The notes beneath the pieces are model-generated. The model was not told where the DNA came from. It did no database searches and saw only the letters and a list, made by a program, of their open reading frames with translations. From positions 346,477 to 410,476 of the forward strand of contig CAJNDS010002463.1 in assembly GCA_905221605.1 (NCBI GenBank): a stretch of DNA of 64,000 bases, written 5' to 3'. This DNA comes from Symbiodinium natans. Lineage: Eukaryota; Sar; Dinophyceae; Suessiales; Symbiodiniaceae. How positions within the stretch are numbered: position 1 is the first letter of the stretch; each line of letters begins with the position of its first letter. Positions 1 to 10,017 of this stretch are shown here, one piece after another. The position numbers and the translations under genes were made by a program.

Positions 1-37
1 AAAACCTTAGCCCCCAACTTTCCCGGGAAGGTGAGGC

Positions 38-106
38 CATGGCAGACTGGTGGATAAGGATGCCTTGAGCTGGGGAGCCTTTCCATATGGGGGGACATCC
101 GTCTAG
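38..106 (+). CDS. exon-like open island
   Basis: A unique stretch before a heptamer array reads GRLVDKDALSWGAFPYGG and ends in TAG. The bases just upstream (1-30) also read openly and finish at AAG before GTGAGG, a good donor, so the real exon may instead be 1-30, cut by the window edge. Product unknown. Confidence 0.25.
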   Translation, partial: HGRLVDKDALSWGAFPYGGTSV

Positions 107-185
107 GGTTCAGGGTTCAGGGCTCAGGGTGCTTGGGTTGGGTTGATGTCTTGCCCCCAAAACAAACCGCTGTAAGGGTGCCTTA

Positions 186-395
186 GTGCCGGTATCTCTG
201 GCACGCTACACGGCGGTCGAGGTGCAAGGCTTAAACCCCAAACGTGGTGGTAGCTGCGCGACGAGGCCCATGGCCCCTCTCCGTCGGCAACCAGGTGCCC
301 GCGGGAATGTCGTTTTGGGGTTTCAGAGGCTTCTGAAACCCTACTTGTGGTTTCGAGTCTTGGCTGTCGTGCTCCCTATTGCCTTTAGGCCCTAA
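186..395 (+). CDS. exon-like open island, hypothetical
   Basis: This 69-codon open stretch begins at a GTG and reads VPVSLARYTAVEVQGLNPKR, with a hydrophobic tail (FRVLAVVLPIAF). It lies between spacer DNA and heptamer repeats. The opposite strand is also open, so strand is uncertain. No family recognised. Confidence 0.3.
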   Translation: MPVSLARYTAVEVQGLNPKRGGSCATRPMAPLRRQPGARGNVVLGFQRLLKPYLWFRVLAVVLPIAFRP

Positions 396-471
396 ACCCA
401 AACCCCAAAATGTTCCTAAACGCGCACAAAGGCAAGACACCCCTCGAAAGGGGGACTTGTTTCATTCCTAG

Positions 472-500
472 GTTAGTGGCTACTGGGGGAGAGGTTGGAG
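472..500 (+). CDS. possible 29-nt microexon
   Basis: The segment follows TTCCTAG and ends at GGAG before GTAAGA, a near-consensus donor. It reads VSGYWGRGW. It is very short, so this rests on the splice borders only. Confidence 0.22.
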
Positions 501-539
501 GTAAGAAGGTTCGAGGGGAGGCTAGCTTAAAGGAACCCT

Positions 540-950
540 GGGTGGATGTCAAGGTTTAGGTTTTAGGGTATAGGCTATAGGGTTTAGGGTTGCCCCTGGA
601 TGGTGCGGCACCTTATACACAGGACCCCTAAACGGGTTTAGGGTTTAGGGTTTTAGGTTTAGTGTTTAGGGTGTAGGGTTTAGGGTTTAGGGTTTGAAGC
701 ACCTTCACGGCGAAGCAGAAGGCCAGCTTTGTAGACCCTAAGCCCTAAGCCCGCAAACCCTAGTAGCCCTCAACCCTAAACCCGAAACCCTAAACCCCAA
801 ACCCTAAACCCTAAAACCTAAACCCTAAAACCTAAACCCTAAACCCTAGACCCTAGACCCTAGACCCCAGACCCTAGAAGCCCTAGACCTTAAACCCTTC
901 CTAAACCCCAGAAGCCCGAAACCCTAGAAGCCCTAAACCCGAAGATCGTA
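540..950. repeat. heptamer arrays, strand switch near 0.7 kb
   Basis: TTTAGGG-type copies (540-700) give way to CCCTAAA-type copies (725-940) on the same strand, around a short spacer. Variants CCCTAGA and CCCTAAAA are mixed in. No gene seen. Confidence 0.9.
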
Positions 951-962
951 CTTCCTGCCCAG

Positions 963-1012
963 GCCTCCTTGCCACTGCTGGCGGAACTGATCGCCGAGCT
1001 GCCGGAGGCCAG
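963..1012 (+). CDS. exon-like open island
   Basis: It follows CTGCCCAG and reads ASLPLLAELIAELPEA with GC-rich third positions. It is enclosed by heptamer arrays. The donor would be AG before GAGTTT, which is non-canonical. Product unknown. Confidence 0.33.
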
Positions 1013-1024
1013 GAGTTTCGGAAT

Positions 1025-1165
1025 TGGGGTTTAGGGTTTAGGGTTTAGGGTTTAGGGTTTAGGGTTTAGGGTTTAGGGTTTAGGGTTTAGGGTCTAGGGT
1101 TTAGGGTTTAGGGTTTAGGGTTTAGGGTTTATTTAGGCTTTAGGGTTTAGGGTTTAGGATTAGAG
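1025..1165 (+). repeat. TTTAGGG array
   Basis: Nearly perfect tandem TTTAGGG, the Arabidopsis-type telomere repeat that dinoflagellates also use. It is interstitial: unique DNA lies on both sides. Confidence 0.95.
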
Positions 1166-2450
1166 TGGGAGGTTCAAGGGGGGTAAGTAACCCAAGGTTC
1201 CCTAATACTTCTCATTACTCCCGAAGGCTAAACCTCCCTAACGTTCCCTAGGTACCTACCCCCACTGAAAACTTACGAGGCCCTTGGGGCCCTGAGGTAT
1301 CGCATGGGGTTAGGGGTAGATCAAGAACGTTTGCCCGTTTGTAGGTCAGTAGAACCCTAAACCCTGCAAACCCTAAACCCTAAACCCTAAACCCTAAACC
1401 CTAAACCCTAAACCCAGGGCCGCCTCGCTGGAAGCCCACTGCAAGAAGCGGAGGGGCAGAAGCCGCCAGACGGCATTTTAGCAGGGGTAGGTTCGATGCG
1501 TTTAGGGTTTAGGGTTTAGGGTTTGCAGTGTTTAGGGTTTTGGGTCTCCATAAAAAAGATGTTTTTCATGGGGCCCCCAAACCTAACCTCAGTTTGGGCT
1601 TGGGGGTTATAGGGTTTAGGGGTTTGGGGCTTAGGAGATCAGGTTTTGGGTTTTGAGGGTTTAGGTTCAAGTTCAAGGGTTATAGGGTTTACTAAACCCT
1701 AAACCCTAAACCCCAAAAGGGGCAGAGGGGGGTAACAATCAGACCGAGGCTGGCTTTCCCGCTGCTGAAGCTCTTGGCTGCAGCAGGTGGGTGTAGGGTT
1801 TCGGGTTTCGGGTTTCGGGTTTCGGGTTTCGGGTTTCGGGTTTAGGGTTTAGGGTTTAGGGTTTACCGTTTTGGGTTTAGGGTTTAGGGTTTAGGGTTCA
1901 GGGTTTAGGGTGCAGGGTTTGGGTGCAGGGTTTAGGGTCTGGGGTTTAGGGTTTTAGGGTTTTTTGTGTTTAGGGATTCACGGTTTTAAGGCTTATAGGG
2001 TCTATGGCTTTATGGTTTAGGTTCTAGGGTTTTGTTAGGGTTTAGATTTTAGGGTGCAGCTTTTTAGGAGTTTAGGGTTTCAGGGTGTCAGGCTTTAGGG
2101 TTTTAGGGTCTGGGGGTAGTAGGGTTGCAGGGTTGTAGGGTTGTAGCGTTTAGGGTTAGGGCTTCAGGGTTTTGGGGTTTTAGGGTTTAGGGTTCTAGGG
2201 TGTTGGGGTTTGGGGGTTTTTGGGTTCAGGACTTTTAGTGTTCAGGGTTTAGGGTCTAGGGTTTTGCAGCTTTTGGGTTTTGGTTTTTCTTTGGTTTTTG
2301 CCAAACCCTAAAACCCTAGACCCTGATTAAACCCTAAGACCCCAAACCCTGAGACGCTAAATCCTAAAACCGTAAAACCCTAAAACTCCAAAACCCTAAA
2401 ACCCCACAACCCCAAAACCCTCAAACCCTAAAACCCAAAGAAACTTTCAT
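1165..2450. repeat. degenerate heptamer region with small islands
   Basis: Blocks of TTTAGGG, TTTCGGG (1798-1840) and strongly diverged copies (1940-2280) alternate with CCCTAAA blocks (1350-1415, 2300-2430). Two short open islands (1418-1482 and 1743-1786, the latter with AG and GTGGGT borders) are too short to call. Confidence 0.85.
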
Positions 2451-2460
2451 TTTACTCTTG

Positions 2461-2544
2461 AGAGCCTTGCTGGGCCTCTTGGGGAGGTGTCGCCGCGTGC
2501 TCCTGCAAAGGAGCGATGCCAAGGGCACTACAGAGACTCGGCAG
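2461..2544 (+). CDS. exon-like open island
   Basis: Twenty-eight codons read RALLGLLGRCRRVLLQRSDA and run up to CGGCAG before heptamers. It is arginine- and leucine-rich. No family recognised. Confidence 0.33.
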
Positions 2545-2549
2545 GGCTT

Positions 2550-2810
2550 AGGGTTTAGGGTTTAGGGTTTAGGGTTTAGGATTTAGGGTTTAGGGCTTAG
2601 GGTTTAGGGTTTAGGGTTTCGGGTTTAGGGTTTAGGGTTTAGGGCCTGGCGCCAGGCTTCTTTCTTCAGCGTTTAGGGCTCGGGGTTTAGGGTTCAGGGT
2701 TCAGGGTTTAGGGTTCAGGGTTCAGGGCTTGGGGTTTAGGGGTTAGGGTTTAGGGTTCAGGGTTTAGGGTTTAGGGTTTATAGGGCTCAGGGTGTAGGGC
2801 TTAGGGTTTA
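2550..2810 (+). repeat. TTTAGGG/TTCAGGG array
   Basis: Tandem heptamers drift from TTTAGGG to TTCAGGG and GCTCAGGG variants. A short palindromic spacer (GGCCTGGCGCCAGGC) lies near 2643. Confidence 0.9.
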
Positions 2811-2880
2811 GGGCTCGGAATGATCCTCGGAGGCGAAGAGAGGCGGCGCCTAAAAGATGCTGTCAGTGACAATTGCTTGG
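2811..2880 (+). CDS. exon-like open island
   Basis: The island reads MILGGEERRRLKDAVSDNCL from an ATG at 2820 and runs straight into TTTAGGG repeats. It is charged and plausible as coding, but short. Confidence 0.28.
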
Positions 2881-3126
2881 GTTTAGGGTTTAGGGTTTAG
2901 GGTTTAGGGTTTAGTGTTTAGGGTTTAGGGCCCCCAAAAAAACACAAAGGCCCTGAGAATCATGCCGTACGTGAAGGTTCCAGGAACTCAGAAGTATGGT
3001 TACAAGTACCCTAAAGGTTGTAACCATAGCTACCCTAAACCCTGAACCCGGAACCCTAAACCCTGAACCCTGAACCCTAAACCCTAAACCCTAAACCCTA
3101 TACCCTATACCCTATACCCTTACAAG

Positions 3127-3257
3127 TCCCAACTGAACTTCCAGCTCGATGGCAGCATGAACTCGGTTTCTCCCCTGAGCCCAAGTACAGGGTCCACAAT
3201 TCCAGGGCTGGGGCAAGCAAGCGAATCTTTCTGAGCCTCACCTTGAACGTCCCTTAA
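3127..3257 (+). CDS. exon-like open island
   Basis: After ACAAG it reads VPTELPARWQHELGFSPEPK and continues for about 43 codons to TAA. The minus strand is also open here (3120-3398). Neighbouring 3301-3362 is likewise open (VVPNPIEFLKVEPENART). Unknown product. Confidence 0.33.
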
Positions 3258-3499
3258 ACCGTTGCTAAGGCCGTCAAGTCCTGAAACCCTAAACCCTGAG
3301 TAGTCCCCAACCCCATCGAATTCCTCAAAGTTGAACCAGAAAACGCCCGAACAATCCCTTAATCCCTCACCCCTCAAACCTGAACCCTCATGAGACAAAG
3401 GGCGACGCTCAGTCGCTCGCTGGGCCTTCTGGCAGCCTCAGGTGGTGAGGCGTCGGGCGGGGTGTTTTCAAAGGGTTTAGGGTTTAGGGTTTAAGGTCT

Positions 3500-3613
3500 A
3501 CTTGGGGGCTCATTTGGGTACTTACAAGTCGGGTTATAAGTAGGGCAACTATGGTTATGGCCTTGTTTAGAGTACTTGTAACCCTACTGCTAAGTACCCA
3601 TCAACCTCCAAGT
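3500..3613. mobile_element. palindromic MITE-like element, family A
   Basis: A 114-bp fold-back unit. The left end ACTTGGGGGCTCATTTGGGT and right end AAGTACCCATCAACCTCCAAGT are imperfect inverted repeats. The centre also self-pairs (GGGTTATAAGTAGGG with AACCCTACTGCTAAGTA). No coding capacity. Better relatives lie at 9632, 60457 and 61842. Confidence 0.7.
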
Positions 3614-3625
3614 ACAGAGAATCAG

Positions 3626-3658
3626 GACTTGGTTGCCACCTGAGGTTTTCCATGATAG
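3626..3658 (+). CDS. possible 33-nt microexon
   Basis: The segment is bordered by ATCAG and by GTAAGTGT, a textbook donor, and reads TWLPPEVFHD. It abuts the family A fold-back element. Support is from splice borders only. Confidence 0.28.
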
Positions 3659-4033
3659 GTAAGTGTAGTTATGCTGCCCCTCCTCTCCCCGCCCCCACTC
3701 CCCTGTCACGACTCTGAACATCAGGGAACACACCCTATTTCGTGTTTTGTTGAGCCCCTATTGTTGAGGGTTTGGGAGGGGGGGGTAACAGGTATTGTTT
3801 TATGTTAGTGTTTTGGGGTTCTTAAGCAACTGGTAGCTGGTAGCTGAACCCTGAATCCTAAACCCGGCACTCTACACCAACATTCCGCCATGTGGTCTCT
3901 TCTCTAGAAAATAATCCTGTTGGGCTCATTATTATTGGCGGGCCCTCTTAGTTAGGGTACCCCAAAAGGGACCAGAATGTAAAAGAGAACCGACCATTGG
4001 AAGGTTCCCCCGCAGCCATGCAGAGCCCTTGAA

Positions 4034-4119
4034 GCATGTCTGCGGTTTTCGGCCTGAGACATCAAGCCTTAGGGCACTCTGTGCCAGGCCGATTCAACTT
4101 CCTGAGCCTTGCGTGGGTG
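4034..4119 (+). CDS. exon-like open island with ATG
   Basis: It reads MSAVFGLRHQALGHSVPGRF from an ATG at 4035 and runs into TTTAGGG repeats. Upstream in frame there is a TGA, so either this ATG or a splice site starts it. Confidence 0.28.
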
Positions 4120-4124
4120 TGGGT

Positions 4125-4270
4125 TTAGGGGTTTAGGGGTTTAGGGTTTAGGGGTTTAGGGGCTAGGGTTTAGGGCTTAGGGCTTAGGGTTTAGGGCTTA
4201 GGGCTTAGGCTTTAGGGTTTAGGGTTTAGGGTTTAGGGTTCAGAGTTTAGGGTTTAGGGTTCAGGGTTTT
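4125..4270 (+). repeat. TTTAGGG / TTTAGGGG array
   Basis: Octamer (GTTTAGGG, TTTAGGGG) and heptamer copies with GCTTAGGG variants. Confidence 0.9.
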
Positions 4271-4387
4271 TTGCTGCCTTCTTTGGGGGTCGAGGGCACA
4301 GAGCACAAAAGAAAGCAGAGAGGGCACATGCTTAGCGCTTTGGGATCGTGCATACCCAGACCTCAAATCCTGAGCCCTGCGCCCTAA
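4271..4387 (+). CDS. exon-like open island ending in TAA
   Basis: Thirty-eight codons read LLPSLGVEGTEHKRKQRGHM and onward to TAA at the start of CCCTAAA-type DNA. Unknown product. Confidence 0.3.
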   Translation: MLPSLGVEGTEHKRKQRGHMLSALGSCIPRPQILSPAP

Positions 4388-4468
4388 AGCCCCAACGCCC
4401 TAAAAGGGTTTAGGGCTTTGGGTTTAAACTAAGATATCACTGGAATCACAGCTGCCTGGGACTTTCAG

Positions 4469-4780
4469 CTCGAAAGGCGGCCAGGTCGACGCGCCTTGCG
4501 AGGGGTGGACAACAGTTCGCTCTTTCAAGCAGTCGAGATGACGAGCAATCTCGCGGACGCCTCGGTCGAAACGGTCAAGAAGGCGATCAAATCTGAGAAA
4601 CAGCGAGGGGAGGCGGCCGCGGTGGAGTGCATCAGCGTCTTGAGCGCGCTAGACCTTACCACGGCTGACTCGATCGTTCCTATTCCTGGATTCCACGAGG
4701 CTGCGGCACGCGAGAGGTTGAGACTCAGTATGATCTCCGATGGACACTCTCAGACGGACTACGCGGGAGATCTGGCCCAA
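4469..4780 (+). CDS. exon, hypothetical protein
   Basis: One of the longest host open segments. It follows ACTTTCAG and reads on for about 100 codons, including VETVKKAIKSEKQRGEAAAV and ISVLSALDLTTADSIVPIPG, before dissolving into CCCTAAA repeats. The composition is that of a normal soluble, helical protein and third positions favour G/C. The 3' border is unclear: no GT donor is obvious near 4780. No family recognised. Confidence 0.5.
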
Positions 4781-4903
4781 AAACCCCTCAAAACTCAAGC
4801 CCTAAAGCCCCCCAACCCCTAAAATCCTAAATCCCCTCCGGCTCCCACACCCCTAAACCCTAAACCCTAAACCCGAAACCCTAAACCCCAAACGCTACAC
4901 CCT

Positions 4904-5026
4904 ATGTCGAACAACCAGCCCCAAAACCCCCGGCTGCCGTCTCAGTTGAGCGCGGCCGCATCGGCCGCACTCCGATCCCTCAAACTCCTTCCGCGTGCCC
5001 TGGCGCTGCTCGGCTTGAACAAGTGA
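4904..5026 (+). CDS. small ORF or terminal exon, 40 aa
   Basis: An ATG-to-TGA frame reading MSNNQPQNPRLPSQL and then ALRSLKLLPRALALLGLNK. CCCTAAA lies before it and TTTAGGG after. An AG at the end of CCGTCTCAG could instead start a terminal exon at 4946. Codon choice is GC-rich. Confidence 0.38.
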   Translation: MSNNQPQNPRLPSQLSAAASAALRSLKLLPRALALLGLNK

Positions 5027-5317
5027 GGTTTAGGGTTTTAGGGTTTAGGGTTTAGGGTTTGGGGTTTAGGATGTAGGGTTCAGGGTTTCGGGTTTAGGGT
5101 TTCGGGTTTCGGCTTAAGAAGTCAAGCCCAGTCGCGCTGTTTAGGGTTGCGGGTTTGCGGGTTTGAGCGGATTCAGGGGTTTAAGGGGTTTAGGGGGCTT
5201 TCGGGCCTTAAGGGGTTTAACGGGTTTACAAGGTTTAAGGGGTTCAAGGGTTCAATGTTTGGGGCTTAAGTCTTCAGGGTTCGGGGTCCAGGGTTTTGCG
5301 GTGAGGGTTTGCTTTAA

Positions 5318-5326
5318 GAGCGCATG

Positions 5327-5358
<32 letters not shown>

Positions 5359-5425
5359 TTTATGTATGCTACCATATATAAACATGTATATGCACACACA
5401 CTTACATATACATACATACACATAA
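5318..5425. repeat. AT/CA-rich microsatellite
   Basis: A (TA)n run at 5325-5352 passes into ACATATA/CACACA repeats. Reading frames through it (IYIYIY) are artefacts. Confidence 0.95.
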
Positions 5426-5490
5426 ACACGTGAGGAGCCAAGCAGATAACTAGAAAACCAGGTAGCGTGAATATGTACATGTAACTCCAG

Positions 5491-5571
5491 GGCAGGGTCA
5501 ACTTTGCAAACGTTCCGAGATCTGTTCCGAAGCAAAGAGTCCACCTCAGGCAGGGCCACAGGCAGGGCCAG
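5491..5571 (+). CDS. exon-like open island, strand uncertain
   Basis: The plus strand reads QGQLCKRSEICSEAKSPPQA after CTCCAG. The minus strand is also open from an ATG at 5580. Neither is recognised. Confidence 0.25.
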
Positions 5572-5627
5572 GATGATCATTACAAATTTAGGGTTTAGGG
5601 TTTAGGGTTTAGGGTTGAGGGTTTAGG

Positions 5628-5693
5628 ACACAGATCGCTGGTGAAGTCGCCGCTGGGCCACATGTAGATGGCAGTGGCAGGGTCGCCAATGTG
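5628..5693 (-). CDS. minus-strand exon-like island
   Basis: Twenty-two codons on the minus strand read HIGDPATAIYMWPSGDFTSD with strongly GC-biased third positions, starting right after CCCAAG. Heptamers flank the distal side and a family A fold-back fragment (5702-5768) flanks the other. Product unknown. Confidence 0.42.
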
Positions 5694-5763
5694 CTTGGGG
5701 CTTCAAGTGCCCTAAGGAAGGTTCTAGTCATAGTTACCGCACTTTCTGAGCCCTACCTCTAAG

Positions 5764-6085
5764 TACCCCTAAACCCTAAACCCTAAACCCTAAACCCTAA
5801 ACCCTAAACCCTAAACCCTAAACCCTAAACCCTAAACCCTAAACCCTAAACCCTAAACCCTAAACCCTAAACCCTACACCCTACACCCTAAACCCTAACC
5901 CTAAACCCTAAACCCTAAACCCTAAACCCTAAACCCTAAACCCTAAACCCTAAACCCTAAAACCCTAAACCCTAAACCCTAAACTCTAAACCCTAAACCC
6001 TAAACCCTAAACCCTAAACCCTAAACCCTAAACCCTAAACCCTAAACCCTAAACCCTAAACCCTAAACCCTAACCCTAAACCCCA
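5764..6085 (-). repeat. CCCTAAA array, longest in the window
   Basis: About 320 bp of nearly perfect CCCTAAA with rare CCCTACA and CCCTAA units. Confidence 0.97.
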
Positions 6086-6199
6086 CACCCCCTAACCCCC
6101 AGAGAGCCCCCCAACCCAAACCGTGGGGGGCTTCGAGGTCCCTCCCACCGTCGGAGATCGCCGGAGGCAGGATCGTGCCCGATTTCGGCGTTGGGGTTC

Positions 6200-6420
6200 A
6201 TATTCGTAGGGTTCACAGGGTTTATGGGGTTCATAGGGTTCATAGGGTTCATAGGGTTCATAGGGTTCATAGGGTTCATAGGGTTCATAGGGTTCATAGG
6301 GTTCATAGGGTTCATAGGGTTCACAGGGTTCATAGGGTTCATAGGGTTCATAGGGTTCTTAGGGTTCTTAGGGTTCTTAGGGTTCTTAGGGTTCACAGGG
6401 TTTAGGGTTCATAGGGTTTA
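6200..6420 (+). repeat. TTCATAGGG nonamer array
   Basis: About 15 tandem copies of TTCATAGGG, then four TTCTTAGGG, then TTTAGGG. This is a heptamer expanded by two bases and locally amplified. Because 9 is a multiple of 3, it gives long spurious frames in several phases. Confidence 0.95.
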
Positions 6421-6875
6421 GGGTTTAGGGTTTAGTAGTTAGTAGGGTTTAGGGTTTAGTGTTTAGGGTTTAGGGTTTAGGGTGAATCGAGGTTTGTGTT
6501 AACGCTATTATCCCTATAGGGTTGTTACAAGTAGGTTCAATAGGGTTAATAGGGTTCATGGGGTCAATATGGTCAAGAGGGTCAAGAGAGCTCACAGGGT
6601 TGATAGGGTTTGGAATCGTGCAGCTTGAGTAAGGCTCTCGGTTGAATTAGGTTAGGGTTCAGGGTTTCGGCCTTTGTTTGATCAAGGGTTTTAGGGTTTA
6701 GGGTTTAGGGGGTTTAGGGTTTTGGGGTTTTAGGGTTTTAGGGTTTAGGTTGAGTTTGGGTATGGGTGGATCTTGGGCTTGGGGCTTGAGTTGAATGAGG
6801 GCTTAGGGAGTTCAGGGTTCAGGGCTAAGGCTTTGGGGTTTAGGGTTTGGGGTTTAGGGTTTAGGGTTTAGGGTT
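6421..6875 (+). repeat. degenerate TTTAGGG region
   Basis: Diverged heptamers with intervening GGGTCAATAT/GGGTCAAGA copies (6545-6610). No convincing gene. Confidence 0.8.
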
Positions 6876-6878
6876 ACC

Positions 6879-6965
6879 CTGGATCCCTACAGCCGTTGCG
6901 CGCTGACTGTTTGGAGAGACATGGAGCTCCTTGAAACTTTGCATCTGGACCTGAACTCTACATAG
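6879..6965 (+). CDS. exon-like open island ending in TAG
   Basis: Twenty-eight codons read LDPYSRCALTVWRDMELLET and end in TAG. Heptamers lie on both sides, in opposite orientations. Unknown. Confidence 0.33.
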   Translation: MDPYSRCALTVWRDMELLETLHLDLNST

Positions 6966-7324
6966 TTTCCATAGACCCTGAACCCTACACCCTCAACCCT
7001 CAACCCTCAACCCTAAACCCTAAACCCTAAACCCTAAACCCTACACCCTAAACCCTCAACCCTGAACCCGAACCGAAGCCCGAAGTTGGGGATCCGGATG
7101 TCAGGCCTGAGATCGGAGGGGGGGGGGGGGGGTTGAAAGTCTTGACGTGCTGCGGTGAGGGCCTTGGGGTGTTGGGGGTTGGGATGTAGGGTTATTGTTT
7201 AGGGTTTGGGGGTTAGGGTTTGGGTGACCTTAAACACCAGGACTCTGAAACAAAAAATCCTTGGGTCCAAACCCTAAACCCTAAACCCTCAACCCTCAAC
7301 CCTCAACCCTAAACATCCAAGCAG

Positions 7325-7396
7325 GCGTCGCGGCGTCTTGGGCGCTTGAGCTTGGGAAGGCTCCTGTGGGCCTGGTCCTGGCACTGGCAGAGCGAG
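7325..7396 (+). CDS. exon, hypothetical
   Basis: It lies between CCAAGCAG and GTGAGGG, good acceptor and donor contexts. It reads VAASWALELGKAPVGLVLAL in the favoured frame, GC-rich and mildly hydrophobic. Product unknown. Confidence 0.4.
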
Positions 7397-7399
7397 GTG

Positions 7400-8300
7400 A
7401 GGGTTTGGAGGGTTCCCGGCGAGTCCATTACCGTTTGGTTCTGGAATTGGGGTTAGAATTTGGGGTTTAGGGTTTAGGGTTTAGAGTTCAGTGTTTAGGG
7501 TTTAGGGTTTAGAGTACTGTTTAGAGATTAACGATACCTTGAAACATAGTTTTGAGTGCAGGGCTTGCAGGGTTTGTGGATTTCGCGGCTTCGAGAGTCG
7601 GGTTTTGGGGTTGGAGGCCTTCGGAGATTGGGTTTTTAGAGTCATTCCCTAAGCCCTGAACCAGAGACCCGAAACCCTGAACCCTGAACCCTGAACCCTG
7701 AACTCTAAACCCTAAACCCTCAACCCTGAACCCTAAACCCTAAACCCTGAACCCTAAACCCTAAACCCTAAACCCTAAACCCTAAACCCTAAACCCTGAA
7801 AGACCCGAAACTGACTTTGCAGGGTTTCGAAGGGCTTGCGGTGAGAAAGGGATCGAGTCGGTAGGCTTCGGGCAACCGGTCCCAGGACCTCCTGGCTCCT
7901 GCCCGTCAACCTTATATAGGGTTTAGGGTTTAGGGTTTAGGGTTTAGGATTTAGGGCGTAGGATTTAGGGTTTAGGGTTTAGGGTTTAGGGTTTAGGGTT
8001 TAGGATTTAGGGCGTAGGATTTAGGGTTTAGGATTCAGGGTTGAGGGTTTAGGATCTAGGGTGTACGGTCTAGGGTAATGAGGGTTCCCTTGTGGGGTGC
8101 CCCTTTAGGGGGATTCTATTCTGTTTAAGGGTATAGAAGGGGTACCCCTACTTTGGGGGAATACCCACATACATATATATATATATAGACACACACATAT
8201 CTGTATGTATGTATGCATGCATGCATGTATGTATTTATATATTTGTTTATTCATTTATGTATACACATCTAGACTTTAGGGTTCAGGGTTTAGGGTTTAG
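7400..8300. repeat. mixed heptamer arrays and degenerate spacer
   Basis: CCCTGAA/CCCTAAA units (7650-7800) and TTTAGGG/TTTAGGAT units (7918-8060) flank a weak island. At 8095-8170 a GGGGTGCCCC/GGGGTACCCC fold-back fragment resembles 39359-39425. A (TA)n/(GTAT)n microsatellite lies at 8170-8260. Confidence 0.8.
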
Positions 8301-8325
8301 GGCTAGGGCTAGGGCTAGGGCTTAC

Positions 8326-8741
8326 CTGAGATGCTGCAAGGATGAAGGTTGGGTGGAATGCAAGAAAAACCTTGCTAACAGCAACCCTCGCATCACAGAC
8401 TTTGCCGCGAAGCATGCAACATCTTGTGCAACATGTTGGATTTCTTTTTGAGCGCAATTCAGGCATTGACATTGCCAGCTGCCGGAATGGCTTCCAGTGG
8501 ACCATCCACGGGATCCTGCTCTTCCGGAGCAGCACGCCCCGATGAAAGAATTTGATTCTGAGCCTTTGGCGCCGGTGATCGATGGATCGTGCGATGGCTG
8601 CCAAGACCAGCGTAGCACTTGAGAGAGTGCTGCCGAAACGTGCTAGGGCTTGAGTAGGGCTGGAAGACTCTAGGAGCTGGTGGGGAGACCGGGAGTATTT
8701 AGCCTTGAACCTTAAGAATCGTTTACCTAATCGCCCCAACC
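8326..8741 (-). CDS. long minus-strand exon, hypothetical
   Basis: An uninterrupted minus-strand frame of about 138 codons ends at CTCAG before GTAAGC, a perfect donor. It reads, among others, SPTQALARFGSTLSSATLVL and RGVLLRKSRIPWMVHWKPFR. It is Arg/Ser-rich with a Cys cluster (CCTRCCMLRGK). A plus-strand ATG frame (8342-8545) overlaps and cannot be fully excluded. No family recognised. Confidence 0.45.
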
Positions 8742-8950
8742 TTTGGGCGGAGGTTTTGGGGACAGGCCCGCGGGATAGTCGGAGGACACTGGGCTGGGTG
8801 CTAGGGCTAAGGTCAGGGTTAAGGGTTTAGGGTTCGAGGTTTATGGGCAACAAATTTTGGCAGAGCTAGCCACGGCTTGGTTTGACACAAGGCCCGAGAT
8901 TAAACTGCTTTCCAGCCCCGCCCCCAGCCCCCCCTCTTTATTACTTGCAG

Positions 8951-9050
8951 TTTAGCATTTGCGGGGCGGTGTGCAACAAATGGGGGTTCTATGGCGGCTG
9001 GTACCTACACGGTGATCCGAGGTGCTAGATCTCCCAGAGAATGCTTTTTT
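8951..9050 (+). CDS. exon-like open island
   Basis: It follows TTACTTGCAG, a strong acceptor, and reads LAFAGRCATNGGSMAAGTYT and on. GTGCTAG (9021) or GTGGGG (9051) could be the donor. Unknown. Confidence 0.33.
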
Positions 9051-9059
9051 GTGGGGGCG

Positions 9060-9430
9060 GGGGGCGGGGAGGGGAGGGGGGAGGTTCCTTCTCACACTAC
9101 CCAATTCGAAAAAGGATCCCCGCGAAGGCGTCTCATTTAGTGCTTCTTAATACTAGTAGTGACTCACGGGATTAGGTCCCTCATACCCTCACAGGGTGCC
9201 GAACACCCTATGTCCCTGTTAAGAGCCGGTAATTCATAACATAGTAAAATGCTATCATATTCGATTGTTAGATCATTGTTTTGCTTTATGATCAGAGGTT
9301 TATCTGGCTATATCATTACATGTGTTTATGGTATTAGAAAGTTAAGCTTGGGTTACTTTGTGGGGATCCCAGTTCAGGAACTTTGAGCGGAGGGGCCCTG
9401 GGCCGATTGTGGCTTGGGCCGCATTTGCGG
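9060..9430. other. AT-rich unique DNA, no gene seen
   Basis: Non-repetitive spacer with a G-rich patch at 9050-9085 and AT-rich sequence at 9230-9340. No supported frame or RNA gene. Confidence 0.5.
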
Positions 9431-9631
9431 GCTTAGGGTTGAGGTTTGGGGTTTAGGGTTTAGGGTTTCGGGTTTTAGTTGCGGTTTAGGGTTGAGGGTT
9501 TAGGCTTGAGCAAATTTCGAGTTCCGGGTTCAGCCCCTTGAGTCTCTTCAGCCCGGAAACTCCTGCACCCACACACTCCCTAACCCCATAAGCCCTTGAG
9601 CCTTTAAAGCCCTTCGCCCACCTTAAACCCT

Positions 9632-9739
9632 ACTCGAAGGTTCATGGGTACTTCGAAGGAGCCCTATGAGCACCCGAAATAAGGTCATAACCATAGCCTA
9701 CTTATAACCCTACTTCTAAGAACCCGAGAACCTCGAAGT
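9632..9739. mobile_element. palindromic MITE-like element, family A
   Basis: Ends ACTCGAAGGTTCATGGGTAC and AAGAACCCGAGAACCTCGAAGT are inverted repeats. The interior contains ATAAGGTCATAACCATAGCC and ACTTATAACCCTACTTCTAA, shared with the 3500 copy. Confidence 0.7.
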
Positions 9740-9822
9740 ACGCCGTTGTTGACCGAGGATCTCCTTTTGGGGATGTTCGGGGGGTGCATTTCGGTTTATA
9801 GGGCTTGAGGGAGGACTTGCAG

Positions 9823-9893
9823 AACCCCAGTCTTTGCCGGATTCTTCATAGAAGAGGTGCAGGGTGGGCGCGACTCTGTCCTGATTTCGACTA
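9823..9893 (+). CDS. exon-like open island
   Basis: After GACTTGCAG it reads TPVFAGFFIEEVQGGRDSVL in the best frame. The donor is unclear. Unknown product. Confidence 0.35.
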
Positions 9894-9922
9894 CCCTAAA
9901 CCTTAAAACCCTAAACTAGCAC

Positions 9923-10017
9923 CTTGCATCTGAGCCAGTTAAGTATCCTTTCTGGCTGCCCAATAGACCGAAGCGGCTGAACACGAAGCCGAGAACCTCC
10001 TGAACGTCCAACCCAAG
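9923..10017 (-). CDS. minus-strand exon, hypothetical
   Basis: On the minus strand it runs from after CCTAAG to GCAAG before GTGCTAG and reads LGLDVQEVLGFVFSRFGLLG. GC-rich third positions and a hydrophobic, helical character. It pairs with other minus islands at 10505 and 12332 as a possible minus gene. Confidence 0.45.

Noticed and set aside
5764-6085. CRISPR array
   Set aside because: Units are 7 bp without spacers, in eukaryotic DNA.
6076-6421. Open frames of repeated NPM, RVH or GFI residues
   Set aside because: They are readings of the TTCATAGGG nonamer, whose length is a multiple of 3.
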